Below are positions 1 through 8,076 of a stretch of 40,929 bases of DNA, in pieces. Location: positions 1-40,929 of the IMG/VR virus record IMGVR_UViG_3300030107_002518. The stretch is one strand, 5' to 3'. The position numbers were made by a program, and so were the translations under genes. Under the pieces are notes generated by a model, which did not search any database, was not told the DNA's origin, and saw only the letters and a list, made by a program, of their open reading frames with translations. The stretch is from a virus. Numbering within the stretch: the first letter of the stretch is position 1; the number at the start of each line of letters is the position of its first letter.

Positions 1-548
1 GTAAGGTACACAGTCTCGTCAGTGCTGTTATTCGCAGTCGCTGTAACATTAGTAGCCTCCGTAGCAGTAGCCGAATTTCCTGTACAAGAACCAGAAGATC
101 CAGAAGCGTTTCCTGTCACATTTCCAGTTAAAGGACCAGAAAATGCATTAGCAGTAAGAGTAGAACCATCAAATGTTAAATTTGCTGAACCAGCAAAAGA
201 ACCAGAACTGTTATATTGGACCTGAGTATTAGAACCGCCTGCACTAGCACCAGAAGCGGCATTGATTCTGTCGTCAATAGCCGCGCTCGTCATCAAAGAA
301 GTATCATTATCAGCAAACGACTCACTAGAAGTCTGAACCGCTGTGATCCCAACCGAATCAATCGTAACCGTACCAGAAACAGTAAGAGCGCTAAGAGTAC
401 CCACACTTGTAAGCGAAGAAGTAACAACCGTAGATTTCAACTCTGTGCCAGATAAAGTTCCTGCCGCCGCAGTAACTGTAATGTTGCCTGTACCGTCAAA
501 CGAAACACCGTTTATATTTCTAGCAGTCGCTAACGCAGTAGCGGTAGC
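1..548. repeat. Terminal near-repeat, left copy
   Basis: Bases 1-548 align without gaps to 40382-40929. By hand I count about 41 substitutions (about 92.5% identity). The first 98 and the last roughly 49 bases are identical. The encoded peptides differ at only about five residues, so most changes are silent. This is either a contig-end overlap between two strain variants or a duplicated fibre module. Confidence 0.9.
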
Positions 549-2120
549 GGCGTTCCCTGTAGTAGAGCCAGAAGAACCGCTTACATTCCCTGTCACGTTC
601 CCAGTTAAGTTACCTGTAACAGAAGTGGTAGTTAAAACACCTGAACTTGGATTATAAGACAATCCAGTATCTGTTTCTATCCCTTGCGTTCCTGTAGCCC
701 CATCTACAAATGTCAAATATACGGTTTCGTCGGTACTGTTATTGGCAGTTGCTGTAACGTTAGTTGCTTCAGTTGCTGTAGAAGCATTACCAGAAGTATC
801 TTGGTTACCTGCCGTGTTCACACCTGCCAAATTTATATTTGCTGTACCATTAAAACTAACTCCACCTATTGTTCTTGCTGTTTCCAAAGCAGTTGCGGTA
901 GCCGCATTGCCAGTTGTGGAGCCAGAAGACCCAGAAGTGTTGCCAGTAACGTTACCTGTAAGATTGCCTGTCACAGAAGTAGTTGTTAACACGCCACTAC
1001 TTGGGTTGTAAGACAACCCAGTGTCAGTCTCTATTCCTTGTGACCCAGTAGCACCGTCCACAAAAGTAAGATAAACCGTTTCATCAGTAGAGTTGTTTGC
1101 TGTGGCAGTAACATTAGTGGCCGTAGTTGCCGTGGCCGCATTACCTGTAGTTGAACCCGAAGAACCAGAAACATCTCCAGTGACGTTGCCAGTAAGATTT
1201 CCAGTTACAGAAGTTGTAGTAAGTACACCAGAACTAGGGTTATAACTAAGTCCAGTGTCAGTTTCAATACCTTGTGTTCCTGTGGCTCCATCCACAAACG
1301 TCAGGTAAACAGTTTCGTCAGTCGAATTGTTAGCAGTAGCCGTCACATTAGTTGCTTCAGTTGCTGTTGCGGCATTGCCAGTAGTAGACCCTGATGAACC
1401 AGAAACGTTACCAGTAACATTACCAGTCAAGTTACCTGTAACTGAAGTAGTGGTAAGAACTCCAGAACTAGGATTGTAATTTAACCCTGTGTCAGTCTCA
1501 ACTCCTTGTGAACCAGTAGCACCATCTACGAACGTTAAATAAACTGTTTCATCCGTACTGTTATTTGCGGTAGCAGTAACATTGGTCGCAGTCGTTGCAG
1601 TTGTTGCAGTTGCCGCATTACCAGTGATATTGCTATCCAAATAAGCAATAGTGCCTGAACCGTCAGGTATTGTAACTGTCCGATCTGCGGTCGGATCAGT
1701 TACAGCGATAGTAGTTTCATGAGCGTCAGCAGTTGCACCTTCAAAAATTAAAGGACTTGCCGCTGAAAACGTTGCAGAAGTTAACGAAATCGCTGAATCA
1801 AGATTCAAAGTTACAGTTGTAGCAGAACCCCCACCATTAAGATTAGTTCCAGCGGTAACAGTTTGAACTACACCCCCTGCACCTGCGGGACCTGTGGCCC
1901 CATCGTTACCTTTTGACGCTAACGTTTGCCAATAGGCAGTATCTCCAGGGGTGTTTCCTGTTGTGGATTGTCGTGCCACATAAGAAGAACCGTTGTAAGA
2001 AACAACATCCCCTGTAGTATACGCTGTTCCTGCGCCGTAAGTTCCTTCATAGTCAGGTGCGCCAGATATGGCAACCGTAACTGTTGGAGTTAAGTTCTTA
2101 GTGAACTGTAGGTCAGCCAT
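1..2120 (-). CDS. Tail fibre protein, N-terminal part (runs off the left end)
   Basis: Open from ATG at 2120 to the window edge (706 codons), so the C-terminus is missing here. The N-terminus looks like a carbohydrate-binding module (YGAGTAYTTGDVVSYNGSSY near residue 26, then a P..YW segment), followed by a short collagen-like GATGPAG. The rest consists of repeated fibre modules containing NNSTDETVYLTFVDGATG and VTGNLTGNVTGN. Such proteins form trimeric receptor-binding fibres. The gene starts 3 bases after the stop of the upstream S74 gene. The frame at base 2 matches the frame at base 40383 of the right-end fragment, so I infer both are one gene broken by the window ends (about 1219 residues, with an S74 C-terminus). 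The alternative is two paralogous fibre genes. Confidence 0.85.
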   Translation of the reverse strand, partial: MADLQFTKNLTPTVTVAISGAPDYEGTYGAGTAYTTGDVVSYNGSSYVARQSTTGNTPGDTAYWQTLASKGNDGATGPAGAGGVVQTVTAGTNLNGGGSATTVTLNLDSAISLTSATFSAASPLIFEGATADAHETTIAVTDPTADRTVTIPDGSGTIAYLDSNITGNAATATTATTATNVTATANNSTDETVYLTFVDGATGSQGVETDTGLNYNPSSGVLTTTSVTGNLTGNVTGNVSGSSGSTTGNAATATEATNVTATANNSTDETVYLTFVDGATGTQGIETDTGLSYNPSSGVLTTTSVTGNLTGNVTGDVSGSSGSTTGNAATATTATNVTATANNSTDETVYLTFVDGATGSQGIETDTGLSYNPSSGVLTTTSVTGNLTGNVTGNTSGSSGSTTGNAATATALETARTIGGVSFNGTANINLAGVNTAGNQDTSGNASTATEATNVTATANNSTDETVYLTFVDGATGTQGIETDTGLSYNPSSGVLTTTSVTGNLTGNVTGNVSGSSGSTTGNAATATALATARNINGVSFDGTGNITVTAAAGTLSGTELKSTVVTSSLTSVGTLSALTVSGTVTIDSVGITAVQTSSESFADNDTSLMTSAAIDDRINAASGASAGGSNTQVQYNSSGSFAGSANLTFDGSTLTANAFSGPLTGNVTGNASGSSGSCTGNSATATEATNVTATANNSTDETVYL
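480..1600 (-). repeat. Tandem fibre-module repeats of about 230-360 bp
   Basis: On the - strand, four successive diverged units each carry NNSTDETVYLTFVDGATG, then ETDTGL.YNPSSGVLTTT, VTGNLTGNVTG and SGSSGSTTGNAATAT. Their NSTDETVY codons lie near 1550, 1310, 1080 and 725. Further copies lie at 1-50, near 2910 in the upstream S74 gene, and near 40390. Many differences between units are at third codon positions, which indicates old duplications kept in frame. Such arrays favour module exchange between fibres by recombination. Confidence 0.85.
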
Positions 2121-2123
2121 CGG

Positions 2124-3740
2124 CTAACCCTCTAATGTAGCGAGTCTTTGACGAACAGATTTTAACTCAGCGACAACTAAAGAAATCATGTCTGGTTGTC
2201 TCCAACCATTAGTTGTCAAAGAGCCATCTTTATCTTCCCAAGTAGCAAATTTACCATCTGCAACTTCTGCTACTTCCTCAGCAATAAAACCATATTGAAT
2301 ATCTGCTTCGCGCCATGCTTTATCAGCAGAACTTTCTCCTTCTCTAGCCTTTTCTACGAAAGTCACAGGGCGAAGAGCATCTATTGCCGCCCCACTATTG
2401 GTAACAGATTGAATGTTGTCTTTAGTGTCTCTCATGGAGGTATAACGATATAAAGTGCCGTAAGTGTTGTTTCTATAAACTGCTTGATAACCACTTGTAG
2501 ATGAAGTGTCTGTTCCTGCTGTTGCTATTGTTCCAGCATCAGAACCGCTTGATCCTGTTCCATTAGCAGAAGACATTGCGACATGCGTGTCAGATGCAAG
2601 ACCTATTTGGTGTTCAGCGACATAATAAAATCCTGAATCAGCGGCATTGCTTGCGAATTTTAGACTAACAGAACTGGCAGATCCGTTGTTAATAGATAAC
2701 CCAGTTAAAGTGCCGAGACTTGTAATGTTTGGTTGAGCCGCTGTAGTAACAGTCGCGGCAGTACCAGAAACATTACCTGTAACATTACCAGTAAGGTTTC
2801 CTGTGAACGTAGTTGCTGTAAGCACTCCTGAACTTGGGTTGTAAGTAAAGCCAGTATCCGTTTCAATACCTTGACTACCTGTAGCGCCATCAACAAAAGT
2901 AGGGTACACAGTTTCATCTGTGCTGTTATTAGCAGTAGCGGTAATAGCGGTAGCCGTACCATTGAATGTAGTAGCGGTAACTTGTCCAGAACTATTGACA
3001 CTCATTTTGACTGCATTGCTTATAGCAAATTCAATAGTCCCAGTTCCTCCATGAATCTTTATCCACTCTCCAGTTGCAGAATCTATATTGCCGTTACTGA
3101 TTGTGAAATTTTCCTGAACTTGTATTCCCTCAGCCGCTATAGATTTAGTGCCATCAACGTTTCCTGCTAAAGTTCCAGCCTGTCCAGAAGTATTTCCTGT
3201 CACGTTTCCAGTCAAAGGACCAGAAAACGCTCCAGCAGTAACTGTGTCAGCGACAGTCACATTACCATCAGCAACATCCAAAGCCGTCTGACCATTAGTA
3301 CCAGTAATAGTTAACTTTTCAGCCGAAGAATCCCAAACAAAAGAATCACCAGCAGTATCAGAATAAAACGTAACATCCTCACCAGCGCCGTCACTACCAA
3401 CAGTTAAAGTGCCGTCACCAATAACAACATTTCCATCGCTTACATCAAGGGCAGTATTACCGTTAGTCCCCTCAATAGTTAACTTGTTTGTATCAGCATC
3501 CCATTCAATGTAATCGCCTGATGTATCACCAAAAAGTTTTACATCATGTCCTGTGCCATCTACACCAACTGTCAAAGTTGATGTAACAATTACAGCACCT
3601 GTAACAGTGCCTCCTGTTAATTGTAAAACCCCAGGACTTGAGTTAATAAAAGCCTCTACATCGTTGAAATTGGTATTCATTTCGGAAGCAACTATTGTTT
3701 CTCCCGAATTGAAAGTATTCGTTACTGCTAGTGTTGCCAT
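2124..3740 (-). CDS. Tail fibre/spike protein with C-terminal S74 chaperone domain
   Basis: 538 residues. The N-terminal MATLAVTNTFNSGETI is followed by repeated beta modules (TVGVDGTGHDVKLFGDTSGD and a second copy TVGSDGAGEDVTFYSDTAGD), then one TGN-rich module shared with the next gene. The last ~110 residues look like Peptidase_S74: SMRDTKDNI aligns with SDSRLKREI of the other fibre, keeping the Ser and Lys of the autocleavage dyad, followed by YGFIAEEVAEV and a terminal coiled coil ending in LEG. The S74 family trimerises fibres and then cleaves itself off. The gene follows the tail nozzle gene by 4 bases and ends 3 bases before the next fibre gene, so the two are co-translated. Confidence 0.85.
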   Translation of the reverse strand: MATLAVTNTFNSGETIVASEMNTNFNDVEAFINSSPGVLQLTGGTVTGAVIVTSTLTVGVDGTGHDVKLFGDTSGDYIEWDADTNKLTIEGTNGNTALDVSDGNVVIGDGTLTVGSDGAGEDVTFYSDTAGDSFVWDSSAEKLTITGTNGQTALDVADGNVTVADTVTAGAFSGPLTGNVTGNTSGQAGTLAGNVDGTKSIAAEGIQVQENFTISNGNIDSATGEWIKIHGGTGTIEFAISNAVKMSVNSSGQVTATTFNGTATAITATANNSTDETVYPTFVDGATGSQGIETDTGFTYNPSSGVLTATTFTGNLTGNVTGNVSGTAATVTTAAQPNITSLGTLTGLSINNGSASSVSLKFASNAADSGFYYVAEHQIGLASDTHVAMSSANGTGSSGSDAGTIATAGTDTSSTSGYQAVYRNNTYGTLYRYTSMRDTKDNIQSVTNSGAAIDALRPVTFVEKAREGESSADKAWREADIQYGFIAEEVAEVADGKFATWEDKDGSLTTNGWRQPDMISLVVAELKSVRQRLATLEG

Positions 3741-3744
3741 ACCT

Positions 3745-5307
3745 TTACCTTAAGCGTCTAGGAACATATGTGAACGCCAAAGCGTTCACTTCCCATGTTT
3801 TATCTTCGTTTTTTGGACCTTCGATCTTCATACTTATTGCTTTTGCTGTCCCGATAGTAGGCAATCTTTTAACATCTGTTACCTTTCTTGCCTGTTCAGC
3901 AGACCACGCCGCAAAATAACTTGAACTAGAGTCATCATCATCCCATTTAGCAGTATTCCACACAGAAGTAGAATCCCTACCTTCAATAACTACAGGAAAA
4001 GTTTTGTATGCCTCAGCATTATCAAAATCACGATAAACGTTAGCGGTAAGGGTTAAAGAGGCTCTAGCCAAAGTGACTAGCCTTGCTTTACCCCAACGCT
4101 TTGAAAGTATCGGATTTTTTGCTGTAATCCAAGGAGTAGTAAAATGAGAATTTATATGTGTTTCTGAAGTTGTATACCGATCAGTGACCCTAGAGTCATC
4201 TGCATCAATGTGTACAACTCGGCCTGTGTTTGCTACGCAACCACCGACCAAAGTACTGTCTCCATTAGGCAAATTATACGCATACAGAGGTTGGGCATCT
4301 ATATCATGCATCGCCCAAGCGCCTCCAATAGAAGGATCAAAAGTAAAGACACGGCGAGATGTGGCACCTAACTCGGTCCAATCTACAGAAACATAAAGTA
4401 AATTATTGCACCATGCCAATTCAGGCGGATTGCTGAAAGTAATACGCCCATCATCAATCGCTGGACGTATCTTGTCGAAAACTGATTGGAAAGTGTTGCC
4501 ATCATAGAGGTAAACGCCTTCTCGACCATGCCAGCAAAAAACACCGTAAGGTGTGGATACAGGACTGGATAATTCTATAGAACCAACAGAGTTGGATATT
4601 TGCACAAGTTGAAACGAATCAGAATCGAAACCAAGGATCGCGTAAGCACTGCTGTTTTTGAAAATAATCAGACGATCTCCATGAGGCACCAGCCCAGTGA
4701 TCCAATCTCCGCCTTCGCCTTTCCCTACATCTACGTAATCTGATGCTGACCATTTCTCTGCTTCGTTTAAGTTAGACCAACGTAAACGGTATTTTTCTCC
4801 ATAGATTTTTCCGCACCAAACAAAATTATTCCAAGCCGCAATATATTGGGCTTTAGGCATTTGTCCAGCAGAGCCATCCATTGTCGTGCCAAGATCTGCA
4901 TCAGTGCTTCCATCCCATTTGAAAGAAACCTGATCGTAAGAAACTCCGTAAGCGACATTATTGAATGTTGTACCGTAAACTTTTGATCCATTTGTTCTAT
5001 TAGTTATATTTGTTAATTCTGTAAAATTATCAGCCGCTGAATGAGCAACTTCGGTTCCATGATTGACCATTAATTGATTGGTGCCTCCATCTGTGTGAAA
5101 ACCCCAAATACCTTTCACATCAGCCGCCAAAGCGGTTGCGTTTCTGCGATCCACCCCTTGCCTCATAGCAACACCGCCACGTGGGTCTACAGTAACATTT
5201 AGCATGTCTGGAGATTCATTTTCGGCAAGATCGAACTGATCTGCTCTCAGGTTTAAGCCACCAACAAACGACTCCATTGTCGCTAACTTGAAGTCGCGTT
5301 TAGTCAT
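3745..5307 (-). CDS. Propeller-type tail nozzle/stabilisation protein
   Basis: 520 residues, between the head-tail adaptor gene and the fibre genes. The N-terminus ESFVGGLNLRADQFDLAENE, then PDMLNVTVDPRGGVAMRQGV, is the typical opening of podoviral tail proteins that close the tail tube. The middle holds repeated aromatic beta strands (WNNFVWCGKIYGEKYRLRWS, YGVFCWHGREGVYLYDG, ending in RRVFTFDP), compatible with a beta-propeller. By position and pattern it corresponds in role to T7 gp12 or P22 gp10, but no sequence comparison could be run. ATG at 5307 lies 6 bases after the adaptor stop. An internal ATG 10 codons in is a possible alternative start. Confidence 0.75.
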   Translation of the reverse strand: MTKRDFKLATMESFVGGLNLRADQFDLAENESPDMLNVTVDPRGGVAMRQGVDRRNATALAADVKGIWGFHTDGGTNQLMVNHGTEVAHSAADNFTELTNITNRTNGSKVYGTTFNNVAYGVSYDQVSFKWDGSTDADLGTTMDGSAGQMPKAQYIAAWNNFVWCGKIYGEKYRLRWSNLNEAEKWSASDYVDVGKGEGGDWITGLVPHGDRLIIFKNSSAYAILGFDSDSFQLVQISNSVGSIELSSPVSTPYGVFCWHGREGVYLYDGNTFQSVFDKIRPAIDDGRITFSNPPELAWCNNLLYVSVDWTELGATSRRVFTFDPSIGGAWAMHDIDAQPLYAYNLPNGDSTLVGGCVANTGRVVHIDADDSRVTDRYTTSETHINSHFTTPWITAKNPILSKRWGKARLVTLARASLTLTANVYRDFDNAEAYKTFPVVIEGRDSTSVWNTAKWDDDDSSSSYFAAWSAEQARKVTDVKRLPTIGTAKAISMKIEGPKNEDKTWEVNALAFTYVPRRLR

Positions 5308-5313
5308 AATCGC

Positions 5314-6027
5314 CTACCAAATAACCCCGCCAGTATTTGCGTATCGCAAAGTGCCGAAGCCAGCAAGATACCTAGAAGATGACCTTGAGTTTGCAACAAT
5401 AGGTTGCGGAGCGGGCATATCAGCATATCTGCGCGCCACGTTGTCAAGTTCTACTTGGAATTGTTGCATGTACTGACCTGCCATAAGCGGATCTTCTTGC
5501 TGAAGGTACGCTTTCGACAAACCATAAGTAGTCAAAACTGCATGAAATGGAGTAGGAATATCAGGTTCTGTAGCGTCAGTAGTTCCTACACCAAAAGATG
5601 TTGCGTTTCTAATAGCGCGTACATGAACTGTATAAGTACCATCGGGGGATGGGTAAAAACGAACTGTGTCGTTCCAGAAACTCCATTCCCAAGGTTCGCC
5701 TGAAGGAATAGAATCTAGCGGATATTCAAAATCTGCTAAATCATTTCCTATATATTCTAAAATGTGATCGTCTGTTCTCATGGCAATAATTTCTCTTATG
5801 CCTTGAGTTACTGAAGCACCAATAGTGTCTAGCGTGTAATCTTTAGTGCCTTGAGTAGTGGTGAAAGTAGTTAAGGTCTCATAAAAGGACCATCTTTTTT
5901 CACTGTAAGCAATCGTGTCAAATCCTTGTCCAAGAATATTGTTCAGCACAGTATCTGAGATATCTGTTGAATCAATATCTATAACGGATCGTATCTGATC
6001 ACGCATTTGCTTAATTGTCATCCCCAT
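5314..6027 (-). CDS. Head-tail adaptor (gatekeeper-like) protein
   Basis: 237 residues. The helical N-terminus TIKQMRDQIRSVIDID is followed by RWSFYETLTTFTTTQGTKDY, a beta segment with WEWSFWNDTVRFYPSPDGTY, and a helical region PTPFHAVLTTYGLSKAYLQQ. This pattern is common in podoviral adaptor or tail-tube A proteins that sit between portal and nozzle. The start ATG overlaps the stop of the 87-residue gene in TAATG. A second in-frame ATG lies two codons downstream. The role rests on pattern and on position between capsid and nozzle genes. Confidence 0.65.
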   Translation of the reverse strand: MGMTIKQMRDQIRSVIDIDSTDISDTVLNNILGQGFDTIAYSEKRWSFYETLTTFTTTQGTKDYTLDTIGASVTQGIREIIAMRTDDHILEYIGNDLADFEYPLDSIPSGEPWEWSFWNDTVRFYPSPDGTYTVHVRAIRNATSFGVGTTDATEPDIPTPFHAVLTTYGLSKAYLQQEDPLMAGQYMQQFQVELDNVARRYADMPAPQPIVANSRSSSRYLAGFGTLRYANTGGVIW

Positions 6028-6290
6028 TAAACGTCAGCCTTTTCTGCTTGGCGTGTATGCCCTACACACAAGTTAGTCCCGCGGACAGGGCGGGCTTTAC
6101 ACTCCGCCCCATCGCGGGTCAATGACGAACAAGAATTGCTGTCTGTTGGGGCAACCCAATCCGAGTATTCAGTAACGCCAGCGACTGGACGAGCATTTTT
6201 CGATTGAGCACCGATACGAGTAGAAGGAGGTAATCCATTCGTACCTGCCAAATATGCTCCCGCTTTAGATGCTATTGAATATCGTGACAT
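6027..6290 (-). CDS. Small cysteine-containing virion-cluster protein
   Basis: 87 residues, directly after the capsid gene and its hairpin. The C-terminal half has C-SSLTRDGAE-C-KARPVRGTNL-C-VGH, a C..C..C..H pattern compatible with one bound zinc ion. The N-terminal half is Ser/Gly/Ala-rich without recognised motifs. Similar short C.a.t..G..Ckarp proteins occur near capsid genes in other phages, but I know of no assigned role. A strong AAGGAG lies upstream of the ATG, and its stop overlaps the adaptor start. Confidence 0.7.
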   Translation of the reverse strand: MSRYSIASKAGAYLAGTNGLPPSTRIGAQSKNARPVAGVTEYSDWVAPTDSNSCSSLTRDGAECKARPVRGTNLCVGHTRQAEKADV

Positions 6291-6305
6291 GTTTCTCCTT
6301 GTTCT

Positions 6306-6341
6306 GATTAGTGGGGTGACAAATCAGTCACCCCACCAATC
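6306..6341 (-). terminator. Hairpin just after the major capsid gene
   Basis: A perfect 10 bp stem GTGGGGTGAC/GTCACCCCAC (6311-6320 and 6327-6336) with a 6-base loop, extended by GATT/AATC outside one mismatch. It begins within bases of the capsid stop codon. There is no U-run on the - strand side, so it may be a partial terminator or an RNA-stabilising hairpin that sets capsid mRNA above downstream genes. Confidence 0.65.
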
Positions 6342-7300
6342 TAGTCAGTTAGACCGTAAAGCATGCCCTGACGAGCACGGTTGCTTGTGGTCAAGTTTCC
6401 GTAACACAAGATTTGCGCATAGCGTGCATCTTGGTTAGTTGGACGCACGAACGGAGTTGGTTGGAACCAAACGTCGCTATGTGCAACTAAACGGATGTAT
6501 TTGGTGTTCAAGAAGAACATTTTGCCAGCCAAATCCGTGTGTGCATCAAAGGTCACAGGAGCGCCTTTGTACAGAAGGTTTTGGAATCCAGCATCAGCCA
6601 CAGCGGCATCGGTGTACCGTAGTTGTGGTTGGAGAAGTGATTCATACTTCTCATATTCATCTTGATCGGTAATGATAATGGTTGGTTGATCGTTACCGAC
6701 TGAGACGGAGTTGTACATTGTCGCCATAGCGGCAATAGTAAGTGCTCCACCTTGGTTGGTAAGAGTTGATCTCCACCAAGAGTTATCAGAATCGGTGGCA
6801 TCAATTCCACCAATAGCGCTACCTGAATCATTGCCAGTACCTACAAGAGCGTTAAGACCTAACCAGTCTTTTCCGCCGTTGCCAGCACCATTGCTCCAGA
6901 ACATTGAGTTCATGTTCTCGATAATGGTTTCTTCTGCCTGCATGATTTTACCTTCAAGCAGGTCAATGATTTCGGCTTCGCCGTTATTCTTTGCTTCTTC
7001 AATACCGTTGATCGTTACAGTGGCGGCATACTGTTTCCAGTCGTACTCAGCGGCTGTGATACCAGTCTGAGCGTCTGTAGCAATAGTGTCGGAACCACTG
7101 TATGAAGCGGCGGTACTGTTTGTTCCATAGATGATAGGAACAACGATTTTTGCACCGCCATTTACGCGACGAATGGTTTGACCATTTGTAAGTGCGTAAA
7201 ACAATGGGCGAGCAGAAAATACGTTGTCTGTCAACTTAGGAATATAGTTTTTCAACGTAGTTGAAAGAATTGCATCAAAATTTGCATTTCCAGCGGCCAT
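6341..7300 (-). CDS. Major capsid protein
   Basis: 319 residues. MAAGNANFDAILSTTLKNYI at the start, NVFSARPLFYALTNGQTIRR, then TINGIEEAKNNGEAEIIDLL (an E-loop/spine-helix-like stretch) and a C-terminal half with IIITDQDEYEKYESLLQPQL and SDVWFQPTPFVRPTNQDARY. This is the usual look of an HK97-fold capsid protein of small marine phages. The order portal, scaffold, capsid, adaptor confirms the role. GGAAAGG lies upstream of the ATG. The gene is flanked by its own 3' hairpin, consistent with high expression. Confidence 0.88.
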   Translation of the reverse strand: MAAGNANFDAILSTTLKNYIPKLTDNVFSARPLFYALTNGQTIRRVNGGAKIVVPIIYGTNSTAASYSGSDTIATDAQTGITAAEYDWKQYAATVTINGIEEAKNNGEAEIIDLLEGKIMQAEETIIENMNSMFWSNGAGNGGKDWLGLNALVGTGNDSGSAIGGIDATDSDNSWWRSTLTNQGGALTIAAMATMYNSVSVGNDQPTIIITDQDEYEKYESLLQPQLRYTDAAVADAGFQNLLYKGAPVTFDAHTDLAGKMFFLNTKYIRLVAHSDVWFQPTPFVRPTNQDARYAQILCYGNLTTSNRARQGMLYGLTD

Positions 7301-7331
7301 GTTGATTTACCTTTCCATAGTAGTTAATAGT

Positions 7332-8027
7332 TTACATTTCTTCTAAAGCCAGCCGATATGCATCGTGAATACTTGAAACTGCACGAGCCGCACGCTCAAC
7401 ATTTCCTGATGGAGCACCTCCAGTAGTTGAATCAACTACATTTGCCGCACGCTTTTCTTCAACAATTTCAGCAGTTCGAGCCTTATCTTGCATAGTCTCG
7501 TAAGTCATATGCGTGTAAGCGGCTTCTAAATTGCCAATATTGTTGCGAAGAGCATGAGCATAAAGGTCTTTCTCATTAATGTCTGTCGCATATTTTTCGC
7601 GCAGTCTTTGCATGTCACTTTGCAAATTCTGCTGTCTGTTCGCTCGTTCTTGTTGTTCAATGGATTGTTCAATTCGTCGCAAGCGTGCTTCTTCTGGGTC
7701 CAGATCTTCAAGTGGCTCCACTTCAGTGTTCTGATTACCCACAGAGGCAACTCCAAAAGCGTCAGACAATGCTGAAATAGCGCCTTGCGGATCTGCCTCT
7801 AATGCTTGAACTATTGCCTCACCTTGAGCCAATCTCTCGCGTTCGGATGCCAGTTCTTGCGTCTTACGTGTGTAATCTGCTTGTCTTTGGTATCCATTTT
7901 GAAGTTCTTCCAAACTCACCATTTGCTCTTCGCCGTCAATTTTGACGACATAAGAAGATGCATCTGAAATTACTTCATCTGAAATTTCTGGATTACTGGT
8001 TTCCAGTTCCATAGTTTCTGTTTCCAT
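7332..8027 (-). CDS. Capsid scaffold protein
   Basis: 231 residues, strongly acidic and helical. It has the recurrent scaffold signature YVVKIDGEEQMVSLEELQNG followed by YQRQADYTRKTQELASERER, then a coiled coil (EEARLRRIEQSIEQQERANR) and a C-terminal stretch RAARAVSSIHDAYRLALEEM that would contact the coat. Scaffolds guide procapsid assembly and then leave. It lies between portal and capsid genes, and AAAGGA precedes the ATG. No protease gene is seen nearby, so the scaffold may exit intact or be cut by a host enzyme. Confidence 0.85.
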   Translation of the reverse strand: METETMELETSNPEISDEVISDASSYVVKIDGEEQMVSLEELQNGYQRQADYTRKTQELASERERLAQGEAIVQALEADPQGAISALSDAFGVASVGNQNTEVEPLEDLDPEEARLRRIEQSIEQQERANRQQNLQSDMQRLREKYATDINEKDLYAHALRNNIGNLEAAYTHMTYETMQDKARTAEIVEEKRAANVVDSTTGGAPSGNVERAARAVSSIHDAYRLALEEM

Positions 8028-8076
8028 GTGGAATCCTTTCGGTTATTCCTAATATCTAATAAAAAATGTCCCAAAA

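Noticed and set aside
1-3740. Diversity-generating retroelement acting on the fibre repeats
   Set aside because: No reverse transcriptase gene and no adenine-biased template repeat was seen; differences between units are largely silent.
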